Shown here in pieces: positions 10,075 to 21,347 of a DNA stretch of 64,000 nt. Every line of letters begins with the position of its first letter. Position 1 is the first letter of the stretch. The notes beneath the pieces are model-generated. The model did no database searches. It worked only from the letters and a program-made list of their open reading frames with translations, and had not been told where the DNA came from. The stretch comes from Cycas panzhihuaensis (Eukaryota; Cycadophyta): the NCBI GenBank assembly GCA_023213395.1, contig CM041465.1, positions 52,583,741 to 52,647,740 on the forward strand. The letters are read 5' to 3'. The translations under genes and the position numbers were made by a program.

Positions 10075-12368
10075 CTTCTTTCCTTTATTATGGGACTGCG
10101 AAGGTGATGGAGCATGGTGGTCAGGAGAGCACGAAGGGGAAGATGACCTTCACACACCCTTCCCTCTACCATGCGAAGGGCAAAAATCAGGGGATCTATC
10201 CTGATTCTGATTATTCCTTTGTTGAACATCACGACCACGCTCCCTGTGTTTGGGAAACAGAGCTCTATGAATGGGTTGATTGAGGTTAGGCCTCGATGCC
10301 TGTCTAGGAGATGCATCGCATGGCGGGGCATCACGTGGGTGTTGCGCCCAATAATGCGAATCATCATGGAAACATTCCTTGTGGATAGAACACCACCTCT
10401 TCTCAAGGGGAGGATCAATCCTCCTTGCTTGAGAAGGTTGGGTGTTACCCCCTTTGGGGGGAACGTCATGAGAAGCTTGTTGAACTAGTTTATGGGAGGT
10501 CGGTGATGAAGGGGATTGGAGTTTAAGTTCCTTCATCATGCGCTCAAATTAGTGAATAGTGGAAGTAAGAGGGTCTAAGGTCCTCTCAATAGGATAAGAG
10601 GTAGACCTGGCAGGTTGCGAAGGTTTGGTTTCCTTCGCTAGGGGAGGTGCCTTATGATGTTGTGAGGGCTTAAGAGGTTTCTTGAGTCTGGCTTGGATCT
10701 CAATGGCCTCTAACCCCAAGCACCTCATAATCGCAGAGTTGCATGTGGCTGCCCCCATTTTAAGGACTTCCACATGTACTTCAGGGTGAAGTGCATTGAC
10801 GAAAAGATCCCGCTTCAACTCTTTAGGCAACATGGCCTTGGTAGAGTGAAGGAGATCATAAAATCGCCTAACAAAGTCACGATTCATTTTATCGTGACCT
10901 TATTTAAGCGAAAGGAGAGCTTTAATTCTTCTTTCGAATGGATGAGCTACATCAAAGTAATTGATGAACTCGTCTACCAATTGCTAAAATGAGGAAATAG
11001 AATGGGCAGGGAGACAGTAAAACCACTTGAGGGCGTCACCCTGCAAGGATCATAGAAATAGCTTCATCAGAATGCGGTCGTAAGCCTAATAATCTATGCA
11101 CGCCATAGAGAAACTACACATGTACTCGATTGGGTCTTGCAACAAAGTTCCGTCGAATTTGGAAACTTCAAGAGGTTGAGGTAGCAGGTTAGTTCTTAGT
11201 GCCTCAACAGATAATGACATTGACCAGTAGTCCATGAAGGGACGCATCCTTACATGGGCTAAAGGATCAATGAACGGTAATGAAACATGAATGGATGGGG
11301 GTGGTAAACCCATCCCTCCTTGGGGAAACATCCCTTGTTAGAAAGGGGGTTACGGATAAATGCCTTGGAAGGGAGACATGCTCCCTGGCAAAGGCGTGGC
11401 AACATGAGTTATGCTAGATGATGGAAACGAAGGGTGCGGGACTGGGTTTTACCCATACGGGCCACCCGTAGGTGGCACAACCCCATATGGGTGCAACGGG
11501 TCCACCCCATAAGCAGGAAGGTGGTTTCCCCTACCCTGCCCCAAGGTTAAGATGTGTAACCTAGGGGCACGTAAAGGGAAGGACCACCGGATGGGTTTTG
11601 AGCGTATGTAGGATCAGGTCCTACATAGTTGATGGCAGTAGCATTAGCAGGACCTCGAGGCCTACTAGGAAATGCATGTGCTACGTTTGAAGGTGGTACA
11701 TTCGTTTGACTCAGAAATAACATGCTAACCCCAAGTTGGTGAAAGGACATGCCATGAATAAGTCTTGAAGAAGTAGGATCGTGGCTAGGGATAAATGTTG
11801 CAACGCTTGCCCTGGGAGCCGGTGTAGACACGTCATGGGATAAGTGTGCACAGGTAGAAGAATCATTTACTGTAGGAGGCGCAGATATGGATGAAGAAGA
11901 TGCTACATTACGCAGAACTTCTTCAAACCACCTAGGATGTGGTTGGCAGTAAGTTGCTCGACAGTACTCGTTGGGCGCTTCGACCACATCTGCAGGAGGG
12001 GTATCCTCGTAGCCATATGAGGTCAATGGGATCTTGAATATTGGGGACCCCTCAGGGCACTCCTCATAAGGTTCACTAGTAGGATGGTGAGTCTCGTGAG
12101 GAGACGAACCTTCTGCTATATGCGCAGAAGGATGAAACTCAGAAGGGCAAAATGGATTGCCCAGATAGTAGATGGAATCATCACCCTTATGGGTGGATCC
12201 TGGAATGGACGTGGGAAACTCTTGAGTTCCTGAGACCATATTATGATAAGCCCAATTGGACCGGTAACCTTCCATTGTCAAAACGAGATTCAATGATGGA
12301 AGGGAACGAGGCGATGGGTCTTCTAACAATGGCGGCAAACCTCGCAAGTGACGTGAGAAACGTCGCAT
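10075..12368 (-). pseudogene. E1 gag
   Basis: Gag builds the virus-like particle and binds genomic RNA. The likely start is the ATG at 12366-12368, giving MRRFSRHLRGLPPLLED, a start also seen in E2 and E4. An open frame of 273 residues (11547-12368) is Ser/Pro-rich and followed by a Gly/Pro/Gln-rich part. The Retrotrans_gag-like segment (10549-10887) has MNRDFVRRFYDLLHSTKA. The nucleic-acid-binding knuckle (10150-10539) has WCSIHKECFHDDS, a C-x2-H-x4-H pattern, with the last Cys replaced by Tyr. Frameshifts separate these blocks. The leader from LTR to ATG is about 175 bp. Confidence 0.8.
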
Positions 12369-12523
12369 GCAATGCCTTTATGAGCGTTGTTAGAAAAAAA
12401 GCGAAAAGAGGAAAATGAAACAAGCGTGTTGGGGGCTGCCCAACTAAAATGCAGGGTAAGAAGACTACCTAAAGGCAAGAACACCAACGAAAAATGGGAA
12501 GCGAAACTAGTTCCCCATCGCGC

Positions 12524-12541
12524 CCCCAAAGATGGTCGCCA
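12524..12541 (-). other. E1 primer-binding site
   Basis: The minus strand reads TGGCGACCATCTTTGGGG a few bases inside the 5' LTR. It starts with TGG, as expected for pairing with a tRNA CCA end. It is not the initiator-Met type (TGGTATCAGAGC). I cannot name the tRNA. Confidence 0.7.
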
Positions 12542-12543
12542 AA

Positions 12544-15078
12544 GGAAATGCTTGCCACGGGGTGGTGTCCCTACGTCTAGTAAAAGGGAATGAAAGGTGC
12601 AAAGCTAATTAACTAAGCAACAAGGACTTCACCTCACAAAGCATCCGTGCACTGGAGCACAGATTCAAAACTATAGAGGTGCCTAGTTGCTTCTAGGTAG
12701 CCATGCAAAGCGAGGCCTTCCTACCCTCGGATGGCTGGGAAGAGGAGAAAGTGTCTGGCGCGTTGCGTCTTCTCAGAGAAATGAGAAGGCAACAAAATGG
12801 AAAGGCAAGTAAATACATATAGGCATAGGCAAAAAGAGGGTACAACGCGGGTAGCTCTAACACAATGTAAATAATCTAACTATGCTAAGCTAACCAATGG
12901 ATGAAATGATGTAAAGCAAACACACATTCCTTTTTCCCTTTTTAACTCTTTACACATTCCTAACTATACAAGTATGTGTATAAAAGACAAGGTGTAAAAG
13001 AAATATGTAGGGAATAAGAAGAGTACCTAGAGCCAGCATCCGAGTGGAGTGCTGCTCATCCCTTTAGTCCTCCCTCTTTTCTGCTCTGCTCTTTATGCAT
13101 GCAATGCTGGTCAACAATAGTTGCCGTAAGCAACCGAAGAGGGGCTAACTTGCCTCCCCTTAAACATGCAAAGAATAGGAAGCGGAAAAGAAGAAAAAAA
13201 TGTGAAATAGCAAAAAATGCAGTAAACGTAGAACTAACCTGCAATGGGTTTTGTTCCACGTGCAGGTCCACTAACGCGAGATCCTGCAAGTAAGTCAAGT
13301 GAGTACCTCCCTCTCGGAAGAGAGGCCACAAAGATATCTAGTATATGTGCTAAACAAAACGAAACTACCTAAAGCTAAGCTAAACATCAATACATAATAA
13401 TGTAAAGCAATAATATGTAACAAAGTCTCCCTCAAACGTATACCATAAGTGACACCCAAAAAGGGAAAAGAGTATAGCCTCAGAATGGCTAACTCACCCA
13501 CAAAGGATCTCCACGGATCTTAGAAAGGAAAAATGGGCTCACAACAAGGTCATGGGACAGCAAATAGTAAGAAAGAAGGGAGTAATGGCAAGGTTTGGGC
13601 CTTAAGCAGGTCCCAACACTGACATATGGAATTTCTAGAACTGGCGTGGCAACAGGTTACCAACGCTGGTTTTAACTCCGAAACTAGATTCCCCAAATTC
13701 CCTTAACCTGATTCCTAGGAAGGCTTTGATGACAAAGGGAAAGAGGATAAGGGATGGAACCCTTAGGGAGAAGGGTAGCAAGGGGGACGGAACCCCGCCT
13801 ACCTCCCTCAAATCCTCTTTATGTTGCCCCTTTGCAACAACCAACTAAGAATGGGCTAAGAGGGATGATTTGGGAAAAAAGTAATGTCTCAAAAGAGAAA
13901 GGAAGTGGTGCTAATCAAATGCAACAACATAAAGCTACACAAACTAGAAATTTATTCACCAAAACATAAAAGAAGCAAGAACAACATAAATTGCAAGTAA
14001 GAGTAGAGAGTACCTTGTTGGGGAAGAACTAAACATAAGTTTGCTATTAGGAAACAACAAAAATAACCTGCATATGGAGAATAATAGTGGCAAGTTTTTG
14101 CAAGAGTGAAGTGTAGAAATATCTTTATAAGCTTGGAACCTTGGTAGTTGGTCCTTTTGAGGAGCTTTTAGTAGAAATCTTCCTTGAAACCTTAGTCACT
14201 TACAAGAAGATATGAGGCCTGTTGTTGAGAGCTATGGGGGCAGCAATGGACCCTAAAAATCTAGCTTGTAGCAGTGTCTTCTCCTTTGTCACAGGTTTCT
14301 GTGAATGTAGTGTATGTCTCTCTATGTAAATTTTGAGTAAAAAGTTAGAAAAATAGACAAAAGATCCTAAAATGAGGAGGAAAATCCCCCTTTATCCCCT
14401 ATTCAGTGTAGGTGAACATTGGGGATGTCAGGGTGATGTGAATCGACATGAGCCACGTGGTAGTTCCGTGAAAAAAGTGAAAACTGTCACGTGGTTTTCT
14501 TTTTTGAAATTCAAACAGGTTGTCATGCAGAACTCAAGGCGATCACGACAAAGACCGCGGTACCGCTAAGTTTATAGTGGTACCAGATTGGCAACAAAAA
14601 AAAGATAAAAACAACAGAAATAAAGGTTTTAGAGCTATTATTAAGGGCAAATTGAGCCTAAAACAGCTAGGGGAAATATCCAGATGATGGGCAAGTAGCT
14701 AGAATAGTAAAACGGATCTCAACCAAGAGACTAACTGGGCTTAGAGGAGACTACAACCTGAGTAAAATGTCGTAACATGGGCAAACATGACTAACTGAAA
14801 CATCCTGAGAGGTTATGGAGATGATGTAGGTGGCTGTGCGCTATATGGGGTGTAGCATTCACTGAGGAATGCCCCTATTGTGAGTCATCATAGGCTAATA
14901 GTGTGTTGTAAGCAGATGCAATGTGATCAAGAAGAGAAGCAATGCACGCAGGCAAGCATATGTCAAGTAGTCTACACTAAATAATCTCAATCAAGCATGA
15001 GCAAGGAGAAGTAAGAATGTATACCTGAATATACCTGGGTTGATGTGTCTCGAGTCCATTCCCAGTAGCTGGGAAACA
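12544..15078 (-). repeat. E1 5' LTR (right copy)
   Basis: Direct repeat of 195-2725. The first base has changed (GGAAATG against TGAAACA), and the end is GCTGGGAAACA. The U3 motif is GAGTCATCATAGGCTA at 14882-14897, preceded by GCATTC...GAATGC. A block at 14519-14594 is unrelated to its partner (2171-2240), although the flanks on both sides match closely. The matching TATA-like site is degenerate here (CATAAAG near 13817). Confidence 0.92.
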
Positions 15079-15083
15079 GGTGC
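15079..15083. repeat. Right target-site duplication of E1
   Basis: GGTGC, against GATGC on the left at 190-194; one transition apart. Joining the two sides restores E0 integrase in the correct order. Confidence 0.8.
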
Positions 15084-15440
15084 CAAAGACTACTACTTTA
15101 GAAAAATAAAATAAGTTTTTGAGTTAATTTTAGAGAAAATTATGGAAGAAATTAGGAACAAAACTATAATTCAATAATGGTTATTGTCCATAAAGTGATG
15201 GATAGATAGAGGTAGTAAATACGAGTTTAGAAAACCTATTGAGATGTATTATTAGAGAGAAACCTAAATAGTGGAACTTGGCACTAACACAAGTTGAGTT
15301 TGCCTATAACAACTCTATAAATAGATTGATAGGTAAGTCACCATTTTAAATTATGCATGCTAAGAATCCTAAGGGAGTATTAGATTTGGTACATATTACT
15401 CTTTTAGAGTGTAGCACTAAAGATTATAAGACTGAATGTT
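15084..15440 (+). pseudogene. E0 integrase core, C-terminal half
   Basis: Plus-strand frames give IEVVNTSLENLLRCI (with the Glu expected to be catalytic), then WNLALTQVEFAYNNSI and KSPF, then AKNPKGVLDLVH. This is the continuation of the integrase at 1-194. Stops occur after the DG, REKPK and SPF positions, and the sequence just after the insertion site (about 15084-15170) is hard to align. The two halves together show E1 landed within this gene. Confidence 0.8.
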
Positions 15441-16114
15441 AATAATAATAGATCAATTAGTATAAGTAGAAGTTAATTTTTATAAGAAGTGTATGAATTG
15501 GTGGGTTTAAATATATGAAATAAAGAAAAGATCAATGAAGATCATGGAATTAATATAACTCATTTTCTAGGTTTAACATTGATTATTAAAATGTAGAAGG
15601 TGTAAAATAGAGGTCTATAGGATAGAAGATTACAAGATGTATTATTTGTGAGAATGAAAGTTTAAAGGAGATAATCTTTGTATGAAGTCCCATAATAAAA
15701 TCTCCTTATGGATGCAGTTCCCCACAAAAGGACTTTATTTTGAAGTATTTTTTGAGAAGAGAGAGTATTATAGGACTAAGTTTTATGGGAGAAACAATCT
15801 ACAAGAAAGGAGTTTTGTAAGGGTAGAGGTTTTTCTTGGCTGTAAAATCATCATTTGTGAGAAAGTCATTTACAAGAAAGATATCTTATAGGAGAACAAT
15901 TTGTGGGAAGCCTAATTCTCATGAGTTGTTCTGAAATAAAGACAAAAGAGTAAGAAATACCCCACATAGAATTTTTTATACAGGTGGCTTTCCACATAAA
16001 AGACAAGTATAAGACAAGGGTTTTGTGGAAAACACATATATGAGTTTGCATTTTTATAGTTGTAAAACTCTGTAAAGGTGATTAAATTCTCACAAAATAA
16101 AACACCTGCATAAT

Positions 16115-16290
16115 AAGATTCTCATGATCATATAAGGTTGATTGAGATTTAATCTAGATCATTGATTAAGTGAGCACCATTAAATTATAAGCATTGATCT
16201 TCAAGATTCTCATGATCATATAAGGTTAGTTGAAATTTAATCTAGATCATTTATCAAGTGAGTACTATTAAATTATAAGCATTGATCTTT
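16115..16290. repeat. Two-copy tandem repeat, 88-bp period
   Basis: Units at 16115-16202 and 16203-16290 both start AAGATTCTCATGATCATATA and both end around GCATTGATCTTYAA. Differences are few and mainly transitions. No coding meaning is visible. Confidence 0.9.
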
Positions 16291-17045
16291 AACATTGATC
16301 CTAATTAAATCTTGGTAGTTTATTTTGATGGCATGATAATTTCCTTTTAATTATTAGCATTACTGACATAGGAATAAATATGAGTCAACATGTAACTTGT
16401 GAGAAACAAGTGCATGATGGCAAGATTGTTGAATCACAAATTAGCCATGATATACACTTTAATTCATATAATGCATATCATAATTACATTTAATTGGTAT
16501 AAGGTGAAGACATGGGAGGAAATAATTGGATAGAATATGAAGTGTTAAGGTGAAAGCATCAATGATATGGATAATAGAGATTTACAAAGGTAGAATTTGA
16601 TCAAGTCTACAGATGATAGTAGAGGATTGATAGAATATAATTCATTATTAATACTATTGTAAGCTTGAAAGATGTAAATAATAAAGAGTATAAAGCAAAG
16701 TAGTGAATTAATAATTAATTATAGAAATTGGATTATCTCAAATTGAATTAGTACCTAAAGTAAAGACATTCTCTTGCTCATAGTTATTAGCCAAAGGTTA
16801 TAAGGTTTAGCAGAGTAGAGTTGAATATACATGTGAAATCTATCACAGAAGCAAAGTCAAATATAAGTGGTAGTTATGATGAAGGTCATAGAAGGGTAGG
16901 ACAAAGGTCAATAAGGTGCATTTCATCAATTTTCCCCTCACAAGAGTGAAGGATAACAAGTTGTTAAGTTATTTATACATATCAAGTAAATGCATTATCA
17001 TCAACAATTAGGCAATTATTTGTTGAAGCAACATCAATATAGTTT

Positions 17046-17185
17046 ATCTCAATGACAATGTTAAAGAATGATAACCCATTTTTTGTTATTATAACTATCT
17101 CAATGATAGTGCTAAAGAATGACAACCAATCTTTGACTATTATAAATATCTTAATGATAGTGCTAGAGAATGAACCATAATAGCT
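17046..17185. repeat. Tandem repeat, 51-bp period, nearly three copies
   Basis: Units begin ATCTCAATGACAATG (17046), ATCTCAATGATAGTG (17097) and ATCTTAATGATAGTG (17148). The third is partial. Confidence 0.88.
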
Positions 17186-18440
17186 AGACTAGTAGAGGAA
17201 ATGTATAAGAGATAAAGGGAAGATAAGGGAAGGGTTCATGATTCTTCTTTTATTTTACTTCTTTTCTTTTAGGAAAAGAGAAAAGGGGTAATAAGTTTAG
17301 TTTGCTACAACCCTAGTTATTATTATTCTAATTAGATAATATTATATATCTAAAGTGTTTTTCTTTTGTTCTTCTCCTTCAATACATTTTGAAGTGGTAA
17401 GTGGTTTGATGATAGATGTGTTATCTTTATTAAATACTAGAGATATATTAAATTTTGGTTTATTGTGTATTACATGTTTTCTTCATAATCCCCTCAAAGA
17501 CCAATGTTGAGAGTTATATGAATGTATTATATTAAGTATCTAATTGCATCATGTTGTTTAATCTAGGGTAGTTGAGGGAATGCAATCACTTTTCTCATTC
17601 TACATGTTAATGTTAGTAAGAGTTTTTATGATAGGCCAATAACTCTAACTATAAGCAATTCTAGCACAATATTAGCACCTTTGTCTCTTTATCTTTTATT
17701 ATTCATTTTGTGTGTTGGTGTTAACGAAGGATTCTATGAAGGGCTAGCAATTATGACCATAAGTGAGTTTATCATGACACCATCATTTTTGTTTTGTTTC
17801 TCTTTGTATCTAGATTATCATTTCACTATAAGTCTTTGTCTACTAGTCAAGGACATATGTTATTTAGAGCATTGATCCATCATGGAGTCAGATTCATGCC
17901 ATAGACATAGTAGTAGGGAATTAAACTTATCTCTAACACATTAATTTCATAGGGTTTACTATACCTAGTTGCTAGTGTAATCTACCAAAGAGTTCTATAC
18001 TTTCTTTATGTTAAGCCTTCAAACATGTAGTCTAACAATCCATAAGGTAACATGGACTGAGTGTAAGGAATGGTTTAAGTAGCAAAAAGATTAATGATGA
18101 TACTAGAGACCAAACAATCTAATTAAATTTCAATTGAAGAATCCATGCATATATTATATCCTTTATTTATATAGACATTTTCTAATTCTATTCCTTTTGA
18201 AAATAAAAGATTGGATCAATAACCTAGGAGGCCTTATACTCATTCTAGGGTAAATAAGATTTTCTAGGATTCATTCAACTCCATTGTACTAAACATTACA
18301 GAACAAATCAAGCAAGTCTAGTAGAAAGTTTGAAAGTGGTTAACCCTTATTGTAAGAAAAGTAGTTTGTTAAAAGTCTAGAAATAATAAAGAATGGAAAT
18401 ACTAGAGCAAACCAAAACTAACAGAGAGTTGTTGTAAAGG

Positions 18441-18863
18441 ATGCCTGTCATACCATGGATGATAAATGATCCTTTGGATTTAGGAAATGAGCTCCATGAT
18501 ATACTAAATAGAGCTTGGAATGCCTATCCTAAATTTTAAGGTGATGGTTCTATAGAGATAAGAACCTTGAATTATTTTCTCTTATGAGTAAGAAGTGCAA
18601 TATCATATATACATATGTTGTTGCTAGGCTCCTTGTGCATTCTCTAGAGGGGTGAGTTATTAACTAGTTTTAAGGCTTACTAAGTGGCTCAATTATTGAT
18701 TAGTATATCCTAATAAATATATTTAGGCATAAATACCTTATCATTAGGTCTAATTCCTCTCTTATTAAGGATTTATCAATAATAAAGAGAGGGCCTAGGG
18801 AGTCAATTTTTTCTTTTGTGGAGAGATTTAAAAAGATAGTTAGATCAATCGCCCCTTCTTAAA
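18441..18863 (+). pseudogene. Gag-like fragment, plus strand
   Basis: From 18441 a frame gives MPVIPWMINDPLDLGNELH and then YPKF, the opening seen in many plant Ty3/gypsy Gag proteins. Near its end a different frame gives SFVERFKKIVRS, the Gag pattern of a short-spaced Phe-x2-Arg-Phe/Trp. Many stops occur between. It may belong to a second plus-strand element downstream of E0, or to a rearranged E0; the link is not visible. Confidence 0.5.
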
Positions 18864-19928
18864 GACTAATAATAACTATTAGTTAGAATGGTTACTTGAT
18901 GAACTTGATAATGAAACTTGAATGATGATTATATATAGACTCCTATGAGTAGGAACTTTTGGGGAGGTTAAGGGAATGATCTTGGTATTTAAGATGTTTA
19001 TGTAGAGGTTTGGCAAGATAACTCTAATACTTATAGTATTAACATAAAGATTGAATGCTTGAGGTCCATATAATATCAAATCCTATTCCCAATATTTGAT
19101 TAGAAAGTCAAATAATAACCTACAATATTAGAGAGAATGGGTTATAGGAGAATAATCTCAAGTTCAAGTCACTACTATGCTTACAAAACCAAGCAAAGAT
19201 TAGATGATTTGAGATAATGATTTTGATGTTATGAATATAGATGATAAAAATACATCATGTAAAACTTTGTTAGGTTATTCAAAAGATGGTACTAAAGAGA
19301 TATTAATGATAGATTATAAAGTGCTAGAGTTGTTAGAGTTTCTTATAAGTATAATAATGAATTAGAGCAACTCCATGATGATTTAGTAGACTTAAAAAGC
19401 ACTTGAGATAAAGAACAAGGCCAGTCTACCATTTATTTATTAGCCATATATTATTCTTATCCATAAAGAATTAGGAAATCTTACTAAAATAATAAGAGGT
19501 ACTATTACAATTAGTTCTCTAAAGGGTATTTAAGTAGTTCATACTAAAATAAAGTTATACTCCTTTGATCAACAACAAGAAACTAGATGTGATATATTTG
19601 AGGAAATAATTAAATTACCTATTAGTTTAGAGACATGTATGGCCCTATCTATAATTGATTTTTAGCTACCTATAGATGAGGAGAAAGATTATTTAGATGT
19701 CATTTTAATAATACATTTTAATAAAGAGGTAACTATTTCTTTGACTAATCTAACTAATGATTCTTCATATGAATAAAAATTTACTAAAATGATAATTTAG
19801 TTACTAATACTAGAGGAAACAAATACTCAATAAGTTTTTTAAGATAAGGAGCATATATTACATTTCACATAAGAACATAAGGAATTTACTCACATAATGA
19901 GTGATAATGAAGAAACTAAAATGCATGG
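18864..19928. other. AT-rich tract up to E4
   Basis: Probably the decayed continuation of the Gag-like fragment, since short Asp/Glu/Ile/Lys-rich plus-strand frames appear. No motif could be assigned. E4 starts at 19929; the 5 bp before it are CATGG, the left half of a target duplication whose partner is outside the window. Confidence 0.4.
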
Positions 19929-21347
19929 TGGAATCACGTCTATGGGATGGTAACCACACTTGGTTAGGATTGGATTAATTAATAAGAAGTTTTAGAATCT
20001 GAGGTTAATCTAGAAGGTGAGAGAAATCACCTGCACATGGTGTCTACATGTTAAAACATAGTTTCAAGACCCACGAATGGTGCACAACTCTCTTCTGGGC
20101 AACTCAACTTTGGTTTTGGGGGTAGAAGGAATGAGGGATATCCTTGGTTTCCCAAGTAACCTCAAGAAGTAGGTCCTCCCAACCTTAGATGGACGAAGGA
20201 GAGAGGTAAGGTCAAATGAGATAATGACTCCTCATAGAAGAAAAAGGGGATGAATGAGGTATACTCAAATGAACAATGTGGGAGGTGTACGCTTGTGGAA
20301 GGGAGGTTGGGTAACCACCCCATGAGTGGAACTTCCCCAAAAAAGGAAGGGTGCTAAGGTTACCTAGCTATTGTGGATATGATAATATGAAGGGGGAACA
20401 ACCTAGAGGTAAGGTCTTCCCTAGGCTAATACACCCAAGGCGGGCCTGGGGATGTGAGGTGACGGCGAAAAGGGTTTCCATCATTTTGAGTGTAAGGGGT
20501 TTAGTCTTCTATGTATTATGGTGAGGTGATGAATGTGTTGTTATATTTGCTGCAAATAGGGAGAAAACCATAACCTAGTGAATATGCTCTCATTTACTCT
20601 CTAATATAACAACCTCACTCTCCTTTCATTTTCTAATCAAAGAAAAAGAAATAAAGAGGCTAGCCAAATAGTTGTAAATGTGCATACAAGGGGTGTAAGG
20701 CCAAAGAGAGGGGCATGCAATCAAGCAAGGAGATGAAGGAATGTGGTTCCTACTTCATGCACTTTCCTAGATGAATAAACAAAGCAAACACATGCAAATG
20801 GTGAATGCAAGTTTATTTCTTTACTCTTTTTCCCTTTATACTCTGCGTATGCAAGCAAATAAACTTTGAGCAAGAGAAAGAGAGAGATGAGGAAAAAGTA
20901 GTGGTGCATCTGGAAGATTGTGCAATCGAATTAGTATGTCCCTTGCATTGTACTTGCTTCTCTCTTCCTTTCCCCTAAGTGTGAGCAACATAAGGTGTCG
21001 ATGTTAGGGCTTCTTTACCTTCCCTAAGTTGAATAGAAAAAGGCAAGAAAGAAAAAGAAAAGGAAATGACTATGCAAAAAGACAAGAAAGTGACAAGGGA
21101 ATAAAGGAGAAGGATGTAATTGAGTTGACGTACTTCTTCCTCCTCTAACACTGTGTAGTGAGAACCTGTGATCAAAGGGTATTTCCTCTTCCTGAGGGGC
21201 TACTAGGGCATGGGATATATATGTATACAAAGTGTATAAAGTGATATAAGAAAAGTATACTAATCAAGAGAAACTTTTAGTTAAGAGACAATTTCCAACC
21301 TCCTCTATGCAAGCAAGACAAGAAAATGGATGGAGATGGTTAGCCTC
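19929..21347 (-). repeat. E4 3' LTR, first part
   Basis: Matches the right LTR from 62781 through to the window end by eye; for example the segments around 20600 and 63450 are nearly the same. A TATA-like sequence TATAAAG on the minus strand lies at 20834-20840 and again at 63686-63692 in the other copy. The LTR breaks off at TAGCCTC where E2 begins. Confidence 0.9.

Larger units (their letters stand above)
195..15078 (-). mobile_element. E1: Tat-like Ty3/gypsy retrotransposon with two LTRs
   Basis: The element is bounded by two LTR copies that end in TG...CA type termini and by near-identical 5-bp flanks, GATGC (190-194) and GGTGC (15079-15083), the expected target duplication. It reads on the minus strand. 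Internal order on that strand is PBS, gag, protease, linker, RT stub, integrase, opposite-strand gene, second RNase H, polypurine tract. The RT catalytic core and the first RNase H are missing by deletion near 8255. Over about 190 bp compared by eye (1500-1690 against 13850-14040) the LTRs differ at eight positions, mostly transitions. The Tat assignment rests on the second RNase H, the extra 3' gene, the PBS and the Gag knuckle. Confidence 0.9.
15441..18440. other. AT-rich decayed tract after the E0 integrase
   Basis: I see no supportable gene in this roughly 3 kb. It should contain the rest of E0 (3' end of pol and a 3' LTR), but I could not place LTR ends. It holds two small tandem arrays (16115-16290 and 17046-17185). 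A 64-residue hydrophobic frame at 17681-17875 has no recognisable features. Confidence 0.5.

Noticed and set aside
16115-16290. Tandem units as a CRISPR-like array
   Set aside because: Only two adjoining copies without spacers, in plant DNA.
17681-17875. Hydrophobic 64-residue frame that could suggest a small membrane protein
   Set aside because: AT-rich DNA easily gives such frames; no motif, no partner and no neighbouring gene.
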